NCBI GenBank assembly: GCA_905221605.1
Contig: CAJNDS010002134.1
Location: 43,501 to 107,500 of the forward strand
DNA from: Symbiodinium natans
Lineage: Eukaryota; Sar; Dinophyceae; Suessiales; Symbiodiniaceae
DNA: 64,000 nt
Direction: 5' to 3'
Part shown: one piece after another, positions 37,176 through 47,170 of the stretch
How the letters are laid out: each line of letters begins with the position of its first letter
How positions within the stretch are numbered: the first letter of the stretch is position 1
Made by a program: the position numbers and the translations under genes
Notes under the pieces: generated by a model
What the model saw: the letters and a program-made list of their open reading frames with translations, nothing else
The model's database searches: none
What the model was told of the DNA's origin: nothing

Positions 37176-37525
37176 GCCGCCTTAGACCGCGCAGGCCTTC
37201 GCAACCAAGGTCGCAGGAAGATGCTCTCACTGCACTCCTTGAGCAAGACTCTTCAGCCCATACGCCCGAAGCTCAAAGCTCCTAAACCCCAAACTCCCAC
37301 AGTGAGCAGAAGGCTGGGTGAGGTGAAACAGACACACTCATCACTAATCACTAAACCCCTGAAACCTCCCAAAGCCCCTTATGCCCCTAAGCCCCAAAAG
37401 CCACAAACCCACCCACCCAACCCCCAAACCCTAAACCCCTAAACCCCTAAACCCCTACACCCCTACACCCCTTAAACCTTAAACCCCTAAAACCCCTAGA
37501 CCCCTCCACCCCCCAACAAAAGAAG

Positions 37526-37595
37526 ACAACGGCGCCGGCTGAGCAAAGGCCGCGGAGCCGTCGCTGGTGCCCGCGGGCTCTGCGGAGGTGCTGGC
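37526..37595 (-). CDS. Exon of unidentified 38-47 kb gene: ASTSAEPAGTSDGSAAFAQP
   Basis: Low-complexity coding exon. Acceptor CTCGAG/GCC, phase 0 with the exon at 37904. End about. Confidence 0.5.
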
Positions 37596-37903
37596 CTCGA
37601 GCAGGGACGTTTAGGGTTTAGGGTTTAGAGTTTAGGGTTTAGGGTTTAGAGTTTAGGGTTTAGGGTTAGGGTTTAGGGTTTAGGGTTTACGGTATCGGGT
37701 TTAGGGTTCAGGGTTTAGGGTTTAAGGTTTAGGGCGAAGCCCTGAACCGGGTCTTCAAGGTCTTTCGGAGTTGGGAACTGGGATGTGGGCGAACTCCTCC
37801 CCGGGACTTGGGATTTGGGAATTTGCCTGTTCTTCAGTAAACCTCTGAACCATGACCACGCCCCCATCAAAAAGAAAGCTGCGCACCCTAAACCCCGAAA
37901 AAC

Positions 37904-37935
37904 CTCAAACCCCCAGTCGTCCAATCCCCCTGGCC
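37904..37935 (-). CDS. 32-nt exon: PGGLDDWGFE
   Basis: Acceptor CTACTAAG/GG is the terminus of the family E MITE; it completes the codon split in the upstream exon (GCC G / GG CCA). Donor GAG/GTTTTTC. Confidence 0.6.
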
Positions 37936-38217
37936 CTTAGTAGGGAATGAGGGCCCTATTTAAAAAAAAAAAAAAACGAATATATGTATGTATATAATAT
38001 AATATAATACAATACAATACAATATAATATAATTTAATTTAATTTAATACAATATAATACAATATAATATAATAAAATACAATATAATATAATACAATAT
38101 AGTACAATATAATATCATATCATATCATATAATATAATATAATACATACATATATACATATATACCCTTTAGGGATTATATAAAAAGGCCCTAATTCTCT
38201 CATTCCCTACTAAGAAC
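37936..38217. mobile_element. MITE family E copy forming an entire intron
   Basis: 282 bp. Read on the minus strand it starts GTTCTTAGTAGGGAATGAGA and ends CTCATTCCCTACTAAG; the core (37972-38165) is an ATAAT/ACAAT microsatellite. Both ends coincide with phased splice sites. Confidence 0.85.
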
Positions 38218-38305
38218 CGGCCAGCAATTTCGCCTCGGGCGCCACCTCTGCGGCCGCGGGCTGCGTGGGCTCCGTGGCCGTGGCGGTGGGAGCTGGTGCA
38301 GGCAC
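38218..38305 (-). CDS. Exon: Ala/Pro-rich (VPAPAPTATATEPTQPAAA)
   Basis: 88 nt. Acceptor CAAAG/GTG, donor GCCG/GTTCTTAG at the MITE terminus. In phase with exons on both sides. Confidence 0.6.
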
Positions 38306-38549
38306 CTTTGGGGCTTTTAAAGGCTTAGGATTTGGGGTTTTGGGGGGTTTGGTTTAGGATTTGGGGTTTTGGGGTTTTGGGTTTAGGATTGGGGTTTAGG
38401 GTTTACGGTTTAGGGTTTAGGGTTTACGGTGCGGGGTGGGTTGAGGGTAGGTTTTGGGGTGTTGGTGAGTTCTTTGGGGGGATCTCAATCTCCACACCGA
38501 ATTCTGAACCCTGAACATCCCTCAACCCTAAGCCCCTAGAAGTAGGCAC

Positions 38550-38615
38550 CTCTCCACCCTCCAGCGCGATCATCCACTGCTCCCCAGTGGTGAGGTTGGT
38601 CTGCACCAGCCGGAC
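38550..38615 (-). CDS. Exon: VRLVQTNLTTGEQWMIALE
   Basis: 66 nt, 22 codons, phase 0/0. Acceptor CCGAG/GTC, donor GAG/GTGCCT. Product unknown. Confidence 0.65.
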
Positions 38616-39224
38616 CTCGGGTTTGGGGCCTTTTTAAGGGGCCTGGAGGTGCTTCAGGTGGTTCATGGTTGTGTCTACGCTTTCGAGTGCAGGGTTTTCG
38701 GGTGCTTTGGGTTTTCAGTTCCGAGTTTAGGATTCTGGGGGCTGGCTGGGCGTAGAATTTAGGGCATGAGAATCGCAATGACGTCTCTTGGGTGTCGGAA
38801 GGCAGGTTGTGGGGGCGAAGTGTCTGCCTTGAAGGCTTGAGGGCATGGCAGTTGTGAATATAGTTCTGTTGCCCTTAGACAAAGTCACGTCTTCATGTCT
38901 TCGCGTCTTCGCGCCGAAAAACGCGCACCCCTAAGGACATCAACGCTAAACCCGAGACCCTAAACCCTACTTACAGACACAAAACTCAACACTGCGTTGG
39001 GGCGGGATGTGGAAGACCCTCTCAGCTCAAACCGTCCTTAGAACCGCTACTACAAGCTTAGTTGGAGTTTAGGGTCTGTCCTTCACAAGTAGAAGAAGCC
39101 AACCAACCGTCTGGGTGAAGCTGCAAGTATGGCTCGGAATGTTCCAAAAACCTTACAATCCTACTGCGTGGCAAACTCAACCCAAGCCCTAAAATCCTGA
39201 ACCCCAAACCTGCGCTCTTCAGCT

Positions 39225-39275
39225 CGGCCAGCGGCGACATCCACTTCGAACTCACAGCCATTGACGAAGTAGCCT
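39225..39275 (-). CDS. Exon: YFVNGCEFEVDVAAGRAEE
   Basis: Acceptor CCGAG/GC. A GC donor after EVDVA would place it in phase with the next exon. Boundaries approximate. Confidence 0.5.
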
Positions 39276-39474
39276 CGGGCTTAGAGTATAGGGTTTAGGG
39301 TTCAGGGTTTAGGGTTTAGGGTCTTAGGGCGTTTTGAAGTTTAGGTTTGGGAGCACTTGGCCCATCACGCAAGGTGCGACAAAGCGGCTGATGCTTAGAT
39401 TCTGATGCTGGGAGAGATCTCGCGAGCTGCCCAAAGCGGTAAACCTGTACCTCGATTTGCCTACAGCTTAGTAA

Positions 39475-39494
39475 TTACGGGGTATACCCCGTAA
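39475..39494. repeat. Perfect 20-bp palindrome
   Basis: TTACGGGGTATACCCCGTAA is its own reverse complement. Confidence 0.95.
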
Positions 39495-39714
39495 AAAGCA
39501 GGGCTCCAACACTAGATAATGTTTTGCCTGAAGTAGGGTTCTTCGTGTGGTTACCCTTCGGTACGTACCCCGAAACTCCCCAAGACCCGAAAAACCCTAA
39601 ACTCTAAAACCTAAACCCTAAACACTCTGAACCCTACACCCTAAACCCTAAACACCCTACCCCATAAACCCTGAACCCTAAACCCTAAACACCCTAAAAC
39701 CAAAAGGAGCCATG

Positions 39715-39790
39715 CAGGTCGAGGCCCCGGCGCACCACCTCCTGGCCCGAGGCCAAGGCCGAAAGCAGCTGCCGCTCAGCCTCCTGCTTG
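39715..39790 (-). CDS. Exon: KQEAERQLLSALASGQEVVR
   Basis: Amphipathic coding-like exon continuing RGLDLHGSF; boundaries approximate. Product unknown. Confidence 0.5.
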
Positions 39791-39827
39791 GGATCAGAGG
39801 CTTGGGAGTGGGGATGGTTGGAGGGTT

Positions 39828-39930
39828 GGGGGGGGGGGGGTTGGGGGGGTAAGTTGGGGGGGTAAGTTGGGGGGGTAAGTTGGGGGGGTAAGTTGGGGGG
39901 GTAAGTTGGGGGGGTAAGTTGGGGGGGTTG
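39828..39930 (+). repeat. GGGGGGGTAAGTT array
   Basis: About six copies of a 13-bp unit after a G-run. Each unit contains GTAAGT, an exact consensus 5' splice-site string, on the plus strand. Confidence 0.93.
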
Positions 39931-40344
39931 GGCGGGTTGGGGTTTAGGGCTTGTTTTGGGGATCAGAGGCTTGGGAATCTGGCGTTTAGGGCTTTGCTTC
40001 GGGAGTTTGGGAGTTTGGGCATTCAGATCACAGGCTTCGGGGAATCTAGGGGATTTTGAGGGCTTAAGTTTAGGGAATTTGGGGGATTCAGGGTCTCGAG
40101 GGGCGCTTCAGGGTTTCTTTGAGCCGCAGAGGGCTTGTCATTAAACATTAAAGCTGTGCAATAAAGCCGGGTGAATGCAAGCGTACAAGAGATTCTAGTT
40201 GTGACATTATGGACAGCGTCTTGTGTTGATCGTATCTTAGACTAACAACCCATGAACCTTCAGGAATCCCAAAACCCAAAATCTTAAATCCTAAATCCTA
40301 AACCCTAAACCTTAAACCCGAAACCCTAACCCGAAGCCTCTAAG

Positions 40345-40430
40345 ATTGGGCAACCTCCCCCGCCTCGCCAGGCTCCAGCCATTGCTCCGACGCCTCCGAC
40401 TCGCGGCGCGAATCTGGCCGAAGTGTGAGT
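40345..40430 (-). CDS. Exon: RPDSRRESEASEQWLEPGEA
   Basis: Charged, coding-like exon in series with the others on this strand. Boundaries approximate. Confidence 0.45.
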
Positions 40431-40792
40431 GCGGTTGGGGGGGCGGGGAGGGGGGGGTTTGGGTTTAGAGAGTTTAGGGTTGAGAGTTTAGGGTGTTGAG
40501 TTTAGGGTTGAGAGTTTAGGGCTTTGAGTTTAGGGTTTAGAGTTTAGGGTTTGGGGGGGTGAACATGAATTGCTTCAACCGAAGCAGGGTACCGGCTCCT
40601 ATAAGTCTAGTTAAGTTCGAGTGGATCTTCTGGAAAAGTACTAGCAAACACGACGCTCTGCGCTTCAAACTGCTTTGGGCTTCAGGGCGTTTAGGGCTTT
40701 AGGATGCTTGGTCTAAATGGCCTGGAAGGTCGGGAGCCTCTGTCTCGGCAGCTTGAGGGTCGCTGGAATTCCTGAGGCTCACTTGGGCACAG

Positions 40793-40796
40793 AGAC

Positions 40797-40858
<62 letters not shown>

Positions 40859-40970
40859 GGGAGGGAGAAGAGGGAGAGGAGAGGGAGAGGGAGAGGGAGA
40901 GAGAGGAGAGGGAGAGGGAGAGGAGAGAGAGAGAGGAGAGGGAGAGGGAGAGAGAGAGGAGGAGAGGGGC
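40793..40970 (+). repeat. (GA)n microsatellite with GGGAGA variants
   Basis: Purine-only tract of about 170 bp; the RE/LS repeat frames across it are artefacts. Confidence 0.97.
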
Positions 40971-41130
40971 GGGGGGGGGGGGCATTTTGGCTTTAATTGT
41001 TGTGATTTTGGATATTGCACTTACTAGTGTTCTTCTTGTCCGTATTACTAGAGGCTTGTGGTTTTAAGTCTAGGGCCACGCAGAGGCGGATCAGTTCAGA
41101 GCCAATGCCGTGCCAATCAACTCTTGGTTT

Positions 41131-41318
41131 ACCCTAAACCCTAAACCCTAAACCCTAAACCCTAAACCCTAAACCCTAAACCCTAAACCCTAAACCCTAA
41201 ACCCTAAACCCTAAACCCTAAACCCTAAACCCTAAACCCTAAACCCTAAACCCTAAACCCTAAACCCTACCCTAAACCCTAAACCCTAAACCCTAAACCC
41301 TAAACCCTAAACCCTACA
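41131..41318. repeat. CCCTAAA array, about 26 copies
   Basis: Nearly perfect heptamers. The flanks could be plus-strand exons (about 41075-41128 and 41345-41400), which I cannot confirm. Confidence 0.97.
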
Positions 41319-41429
41319 CCGAATGATGATGCAGCCTGTGGCTGCGGATGCCTCCATCGCTCGCTTCGGCAAAGATTCTGCGAAGTATGCAGTTCTGACT
41401 GAACCAGGATGGCACGCAAAGTTTCTATA

Positions 41430-41575
41430 ATGAATTATATTACTTCAAATACTATACTTACTACAATTACCAGAGTTACTCTAGTTACTGGAATCCCTGT
41501 AATTACTATAGTTACTATAAGTACTATAGTTACTGGAATTGCTATATTTGCTATGATTGCTATTCTATAATCACC
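41430..41575. repeat. Degenerate TTACTATAG-type tract
   Basis: A/T-rich tandem of TTACT/ATAGT words resembling the tract at 32800-33185. Confidence 0.7.
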
Positions 41576-41594
41576 ATCAACAACAACGAAGTTT

Positions 41595-41700
41595 GGGGGC
41601 GGGACCAGAAAATGCGCTGCCTCTTCCCAGACTCGCGGCTCAGCTGCTCCTGTCCGAGCACCAGGGTCTTATCAGGCTTGAGGTCGTAGTGTTTAGGGAC
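41595..41700 (-). CDS. Exon: HYDLKPDKTLVLGQEQLSRE
   Basis: Coding-like, continues SGKRQRIFWSRPQTS. Boundaries approximate; product unknown. Confidence 0.5.
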
Positions 41701-42317
41701 TCTTTGGTAGGACCACTCAACAAGGGAAACTTGATTTTGAACCAACCCTGCCTGCATGGGCCGGGGGAAAGCCAACAAAAGCCTACAGCCCTGGGACGTT
41801 CATCCCACAAGGTCCCTAACATTCATCGTAGACACCAAGACCTTGAGCTTGTGAGGTTTTGATATGCATTCCCTTCCACCACACCCCGAAGCCGAGGTTT
41901 GGAAGCCCTAATATGCTTCAGGATCCCGAGTCTCAAGGAATGGGGTCGGGTGGTAGCGAGGGCTTTGGGTTTGGGGCCTACTGAAAGTTGCCGAGCAAGC
42001 GTGAGATGTCAGCCCTGCATAAGGCAGCAGAGCAATGTCAGGGAAGCACCAAACCCTGAATCCTAAACGGCTTGTTTTAAAAGAAAAAAAGCCAACAGAA
42101 TAAGAACGAACAATGTCCCCTGAGACGTTCATCTCTCACAGGTTCTGACCCAAACAAGACTGCACCTCAATCGCAATCCTCAACGACAGGCTCAGCACAG
42201 CCTGAACCCATGAATTCCTACAAATGCTAGTACTGTGACTGCTGCGCTTACTATTCAATTAGCAAGAACCGAGTACCCCCCTATCCGCTAAGTCCACGGC
42301 TTTCCTGATCTGCTGGA

Positions 42318-42426
42318 TTTCATCACTTGTTGTGATATGTTCCTAGTTTTATAACAGAAGTAGCTTCACACGAGCTGCTTCTGAGACTGTCATAAAACTA
42401 GGAAGATATCACAACAAGTGATGAAA
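42318..42426. mobile_element. Near-perfect 109-bp inverted repeat
   Basis: Arms TTTCATCACTTGTTGTGATA and its complement TATCACAACAAGTGATGAAA, with inner arms CAGAAGTAGC/GCTGCTTCTG. MITE or hairpin; no second copy seen in the window. Confidence 0.85.
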
Positions 42427-42496
42427 CAAAAACATCTACGAATGCTATTCCCTAAACCCTAAACCCTAAACCCTAACCCCCAAAACCCTAAGCGCC

Positions 42497-42559
42497 CAAA
42501 AGCCCGAAGAGGTCTCGGGGCAGGACCCAGATGGTGAGGTCCACCTCGTAGGACTTCCC
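42497..42559 (-). CDS. Exon: GKSYEVDLTIWVLPRDLFG
   Basis: Acceptor TATCCAG/GGG; ends before an in-frame TAG, probably at a GC donor. Product unknown. Confidence 0.55.
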
Positions 42560-42789
42560 CTGGATACCAGCCCAGGAGCTCGTTCGGGGTTTTACGGCTT
42601 GGGGGGGTTGAGGGGTTTAGGGTTTAGGATTGCGGGTTTAGGGTTTAGGATTGAGGGTTTAGGGTTTAGGATTTAGGGCTTAGGGCTTAGGGCTTAGGGT
42701 GGAGGATATAGGGTTTTTGGGTTTAGGGTTTTGGGTTTTGGGTTTCGGGGCCTCGGCGGCTTAAGGGTAAGTTTTGACCCCAAGCCCAC

Positions 42790-42834
42790 TCCGCACCCCA
42801 GACTGGAACTGCGCTCCGCGGTGCAAGATTGGGA
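42790..42834 (-). CDS. Exon next to MITE A: KLPILHRGAQFQSG
   Basis: Begins at CCTCCAAGTAAG, the terminus of the MITE at 42838-42953. Donor GGG/GTGCGG. Boundaries approximate. Confidence 0.45.
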
Positions 42835-42837
42835 GCT

Positions 42838-42953
42838 TACTTGGAGGTTCATGGGTAGTTGTAAGTGGGGGTTGCAAGTAGGGGAACTAGACTAGAACCT
42901 TATTTAGGGTACTTATAACCCTACTTAGAACTGTTCCCTTGAACCTCCAAGTA
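42838..42953. mobile_element. MITE family A copy
   Basis: TACTTGGAGGTTCATGGGTA to CCCTTGAACCTCCAAGTA. Confidence 0.92.
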
Positions 42954-43329
42954 GGGTTCTGACCTAGCCTTCCTGCCCGTTTTGAGGGCATCTCTGGCCT
43001 GATTCACGAACAGCTTTCATGCCACTTTACCAAAACTCTACCCCCGAACATCAACACCCCAAAGCCCTTAACCCTAAAAGCCCTAAGCCAAAGACGCCGG
43101 GTGTAAGAACTGCCGGTGAGCTCATGATTTTGGGGTTAGGGACGCACTTGACTCATGCGCTGCGCTCCTAGGTAAAGCCCCAGGTAAAGCCTCTGCCCTG
43201 GACCCCCAGCAATCAAACTTGAAACTCTCAGGTCTGCAAGTCTTTCGAGCTCAGCATCTGAAATGCTTGACCCCTTAAACTCTGACACCTTGACCCCAAA
43301 CCCGGAAACCCCTGTGGAACAAAAGCAGT

Positions 43330-43412
43330 AATATAGGGCCCTAATAATTAAAGCAGGGTAGAATTACAAAGGGACCCTAAGGGAATATGATTAGTAATTA
43401 TCCCCACCCCTA
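43330..43412. mobile_element. MITE family C copy
   Basis: GTAGAATTACAAAGGGACC and AAGGGAATATGATTAGTAAT are shared, in diverged form, with 478-550, 45225-45331 and 52471-52585. Confidence 0.6.
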
Positions 43413-43530
43413 TACCCCTAAACCCTAAACCCTAAACCCTAAACCCTAAACCCTAAACCCTAAACCCTAAACCCTAAACCCTAAACCCTAAACCCTAAAC
43501 CCTAAACCCTAAACCCTAAACCCTAAACCC
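43413..43530. repeat. CCCTAAA array
   Basis: About 16 perfect units. Confidence 0.98.
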
Positions 43531-43556
43531 AACGAGGGGCTTTGAGAGTAGCCAGC

Positions 43557-43655
43557 CTCGAGAGTGTACTCCATGCGCTCATCCCCGCAGTAGTAGGCGA
43601 CCAGGAGCTGTGCGCTGACCTCCGGGTCCAGGCTCTTCCAGACGTCGGAGGACTC
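43557..43655 (-). CDS. Exon: ESSDVWKSLDPEVSAQLLVA
   Basis: 99 nt, 33 codons, phase 0/0. Continues YYCGDERMEYTLE. Acceptor GCAG/GAG, GC donor. Clearly coding; product unknown. Confidence 0.65.
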
Positions 43656-43885
43656 CTGCGCGTTCGGAGTTGAGAATTCAGGATAAAAGGTTTAGGGTTT
43701 AGGGTTTAGGGTTTAGGGTTCAGGGCTTAGGGTTTAGGGTTTAGGGTGCAGCGAGGGGGCGGGGGGGGGGGGGGGGGGGTTTGGGGGTTCAGCGCTTTAG
43801 GACTTGGAGGGGTTGGGGCTACAGTACAGGGGGAGGGGGGGGAGGCGCCTTGAGGAGGGAGTGGGACGATTGGACGCTCTAAACT

Positions 43886-44006
43886 CATAGGGTTCTTAAG
43901 GGAAGGGGGTTAATACTCCCCACTACTCCCAAAGGCTCCCTAAGCTCCCCTAAGGTTCCCTGGTACCTACCCCCCGATGAACCCCCCTCCCTTAAGAACC
44001 CCATAG
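43886..44006. mobile_element. Palindromic MITE-like element
   Basis: CATAGGGTTCTTAAGGGAAG at the left, CTCCCTTAAGAACCCCATAG at the right. Confidence 0.8.
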
Positions 44007-44624
44007 TAAACAAACCCTGAACTCAACGACCCCTTGTACACCGCTTTCCCAAAATAGGGGTACCGCTATTCTAAGAGAATCCCCTTTAAGCGACCCCAAA
44101 AAGAAGTACCCCCATTTTCGGAACTCCCCATATGACCAGCTGCACTTCATCTCCAAGAAGAAGGTCGGGCCTAGTGATCCCAATCCGCTCGAGCAAATTC
44201 CAGAACAAGAGCCCTGAACCCTGAACCCCAAGCCATAAAAACCCTAAACCCTAAACCCCCACCCGCCTCAATAAGCCACTCTCCACCTCGGCTGGGGCAG
44301 GGATCTGGCTTGCCCCCCCAAGACCTCATGAAGACCCCGAAGAAGGAAATGTAAAACCCTAGCCCCAAAGAATAATACCAAAGGCCAAAAATCCAAAAAC
44401 TACCCTACGAAAGACCTGCAACCCTCAACACCCACGCCCCTGAGGCACCATCTTGGTCAATCCCCCCCCCCCCCACTGCGACACAACTTGCGCAGCTGCC
44501 TGTTAACTCCAATCGCCCTCGCTCTCTCGCGCTTTACCAAACCCTAGGTCATGAGTGCCCAAGCAACCCTAAACCCTAAACCCTAAACCCTAAACCCTAA
44601 ACCCTAAACCCTAAACGAAACCGC

Positions 44625-44716
44625 CAACCCCTCCCGGCCCTTGCTCGCACCGAAGCCCTCTGGGACTGGGGCCGAGGTAGACCTCCGGTGCAGCTGCCAT
44701 GTCCTCTCTGCTAACC
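44625..44716 (-). CDS. Exon: EDMAAAPEVYLGPSPRGLRC
   Basis: Acceptor TTAGCAG/A is in phase with the exon at 45341. End about. Product unknown. Confidence 0.5.
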
Positions 44717-44776
44717 AGCTTCGGAATTTAGGGTTTAGGGTTTAGGGTTTAGAGTTTAGGGTTTAGGGTTTAGGGC

Positions 44777-44894
44777 TACTTGGAGGTTCATATGGGTAGT
44801 TATAAGTAGGGTAGACAAGTACCCTAAATAAGGGTTACAAGTACAGCTGCCCTACTTATAACCCCACTTATTGCTACCCATGAACCTCCAAGTA
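44777..44894. mobile_element. MITE family A copy
   Basis: TACTTGGAGGTTCATATGGG to CTACCCATGAACCTCCAAGTA-type end; sits against a TTTAGGG tract. Confidence 0.92.
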
Positions 44895-45224
44895 CATTTG
44901 ACACAGACCTCTTGGGACTTTTCGGCACTTGGGTTGCCCAAGTGACGGTTCCCAAACCTTTTCAAGTGTCCAGAGTGCCTGTACCATGGTGAAGAAGGAA
45001 GCTGACTCCCTAACACCCTCTGGAAGCTCGGTGCAGGGCTATGTCCGTATGACATACATATGTGCATATATAATCTGTACATACACACGCACATGCATGT
45101 AAAATGCAATCGTTCGATCTCTACTTCGCGGTGCCTTTTGGGGCACCCGAATTGATGAAAGGGGAATCGTGATGTAAGCATCTGACAACTTCTTCTTAAG
45201 TCACTGCTCAAGGCCCTCAGTCTA

Positions 45225-45331
45225 ATGTATGGGGGCCTGCATAATTACAATAGGGTTTTGGGGTATCATAGTAGAATTACATAGGGACCATAAGTACAAT
45301 TAGGTAGTTCTTCCGACCCCCTATCGTAGGC
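45225..45331. mobile_element. MITE family C copy
   Basis: GTAGAATTACATAGGGACCA and AGTACAATTAGGTAGTTCTT; outer TATGGGGGCC/CCGACCCCCTAT. Confidence 0.6.
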
Positions 45332-45340
45332 TTCAGAGGC

Positions 45341-45412
45341 CCTCCGCCCTCCTCCTGGCCAGCCAGCTCCGTTTGTGCCTCGGACGCTTCAAACCAGCAG
45401 ATGCGGCATTGC
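45341..45412 (-). CDS. Exon with possible RING-variant start: QCRICWFEASEAQTELAG
   Basis: 72 nt; joins in phase to upstream QQTG to read GRQCRIC. A CxxC of the form CRIC is how RING-CH (MARCH) fingers begin, but the later zinc ligands are not found, so the finger is unproven. Confidence 0.55.
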
Positions 45413-45446
45413 CTCCGGGGGAACATTCATTGAGAGAGAGGCTTTA

Positions 45447-45685
45447 GGGTTGAGGATTGAGGGTTGAGGGTTTAGGGTTAGGGTTTAGGGTTTAGGGTTT
45501 AGGGTTTAGGGTTGAGGGTTGAGGGTTGAGGGTTGAGGGTTTAGGGTTTAGGGTTTAGGGTTTAGGGTTTAGGGTTTGGGGTTTAGGGTTTAGGGTTTAG
45601 GGTTTAGGGTTTAGGGTTTAGGGTTTAGGGTTTAGGGTTTAGGGTTTAGGGTTTAGGGTTTAGGGTTTAGGGTTTAGGGTTGGAG
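45447..45685. repeat. TTTAGGG/GGGTTGA array
   Basis: About 33 units. Confidence 0.97.
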
Positions 45686-46096
45686 CCTAGCCTAAACCCT
45701 AAACTCCCTAAACCCTAAACCGATGACTGGGGCAAGGCTTTGGAAGGCGGCCGTGCTTTTTAAAGTTCCAGGGTAGTTCTAAGTAGGGTTGAAAGTTCCA
45801 GGGTAGTGAAAAGTAGGATTAGAATACGTACCCTAAGTTAGGGTTATAAGTATAGGTACCCCACGAAAAACCCTACTTATAACTACCCAAGTATGGCCAG
45901 AACCCCGAACTTAGCTCTACTTTTCATCACATTGGGGTTTTCCAGCTGCATCGGGTAGCGCACGCCTAGGAGCCTTGCGGTGAGTCATGGGTTCAAGTCT
46001 TGCACGCAAAGGCCGAATACCCGAAGCCCTAAACCCTAAACCCTAAACCCTCAAAACCACCACCAGGTGGGGGGGGGGGGGGGGTGTGGCGGTCGC

Positions 46097-46173
46097 CTTC
46101 CAGTTTGCTGGTCCGTCTGCGTCTGGCTGTAGAAGTCCACGTGGTAGCTGTTGTTGAAACTGGAGTAGGAAGC
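46097..46173 (-). CDS. Exon: SYSSFNNSYHVDFYSQTQTD
   Basis: 77 nt, polar and aromatic. Acceptor GCAG/GCT, GC donor GGAAG/GCG. In phase with both neighbours. Confidence 0.68.
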
Positions 46174-46187
46174 CTGCACGGGTTTAG

Positions 46188-46332
46188 GGTTTAGGGCTTA
46201 GGGTTGAGGGTTTAGGGTTTAGGGTTTAGGGTTTAGGGTTTGGGGTTTGGGGTTTGGGGTTTAGGGTTTAGGGTTAGGGTTTAGGGTTTAGGGTTTAGGG
46301 TTTAGGGTTTAGGGTTTAGGGTTTAGGGTTCT
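46188..46332. repeat. TTTAGGG array
   Basis: About 20 units. Confidence 0.96.
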
Positions 46333-46507
46333 AAACGAGGTTCCTATTCTAGGTAGCTTGTAATACCCCGCCTTCTCAGAAGGACCCCCAAACGGGGTGC
46401 CTAAAAGGGACAACCGTAAATCGGCTCTCATCCTCACACACGCACCCTGTTCCAAGCTCCCTCCACAAACCCTTCAAGGATTCAGGGTTTCGAATTCAGA
46501 TGCCCAC

Positions 46508-46588
46508 CTCAGTCTGTCCGCCGTAGTACTCCTCGAGGAGTCTTTGGCTGGTCTCCTCAGCTATGGGCTTTTGCATGGAGTGAAGATG
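46508..46588 (-). CDS. Exon: MQKPIAEETSQRLLEEYYGG
   Basis: 81 nt, 27 codons, phase 0/0. Acceptor CCAAGTAAG/CAT lies in the MITE terminus. Donor GAG/GTGGGC. Confidence 0.68.
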
Positions 46589-46590
46589 CT

Positions 46591-46706
46591 TACTTGGAGG
46601 TTCGTTGGGTAGACATACATTTGGTTAACAATAGCAGATAACAAGGTTATCACTAGAGATATCCTAATCATAACGCTACGTATAACTACCCATCTACCTC
46701 CAGGTA
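46591..46706. mobile_element. MITE family A copy acting as an intron (46589-46697)
   Basis: TACTTGGAGGTTCGTTGGGT to TACCCATCTACCTCCAGGTA. On the minus strand the donor CTGGAG/GTAGATGGG and acceptor CCAAGTAAG/ both lie within the terminal repeats, giving a 109-nt intron with phase 0 on each side. Confidence 0.82.
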
Positions 46707-46750
46707 GGGCTTCAGGAGATTCTCAAGCTTTGTAGAGGTCAAGAACTTAG
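46698..46750 (-). CDS. Exon: FLTSTKLENLLKPYLE
   Basis: Coding-like exon whose last codons (PYLE) overlap the MITE terminus. Upstream boundary about. Confidence 0.5.
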
Positions 46751-46814
46751 GGGGTGCAAAGAAGTTATTCCGGCGTCGTCATGTCGCCAGAGCGGGGCCT
46801 CCAACAAAACCGAC

Positions 46815-46985
46815 GTCAGGGTTTGGGGTTTAGGGTTTAGGGTTTAGGGTTTAGGGTTTAGGGTTTAGGGTTTAGGGTTTAGGGTTTAGGGTTTAGGGCC
46901 TAGGGTTTAGGGTTTAGGGTTTAGGGTTAGGGTTTAGGGTTTAGGGTTTAGGGTTTAGGTGTAGGGTTTAGGGTTTAGGGTGGAT
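46815..46985. repeat. TTTAGGG array
   Basis: About 23 units. Confidence 0.96.
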
Positions 46986-47094
46986 TGTTTAGGGGTTTGG
47001 GGCCTAGGTGTTCAAGGTTAAAACCGTCAACAACTGATGCAACAGACCCCGCGCAGCCTGGTCCAAGGCGATCCAGTCATCTTGTGCTACCTGG

Positions 47095-47170
47095 GGGCTG
47101 CCGAAATATTCCTGGGGTCCTTGTTAAAAGGGGATCCGACGAATTGGGGATCTATGTTGGGGGCACCTGA
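47095..47170. mobile_element. MITE family D copy
   Basis: GGGGTCCTTGTTAAAAGGGG and TTGGGGATCTATGTTGGGGG are shared with 57053, 60370 and 60985. Confidence 0.6.

Noticed and set aside
40691-41067. RE-rich and LS-rich frames on opposite strands
   Set aside because: Product of the (GA)n microsatellite.
45945-46015. tRNA gene (GGTTCAAGTC looks like a T arm)
   Set aside because: No acceptable D arm, anticodon arm or acceptor stem could be folded around it.
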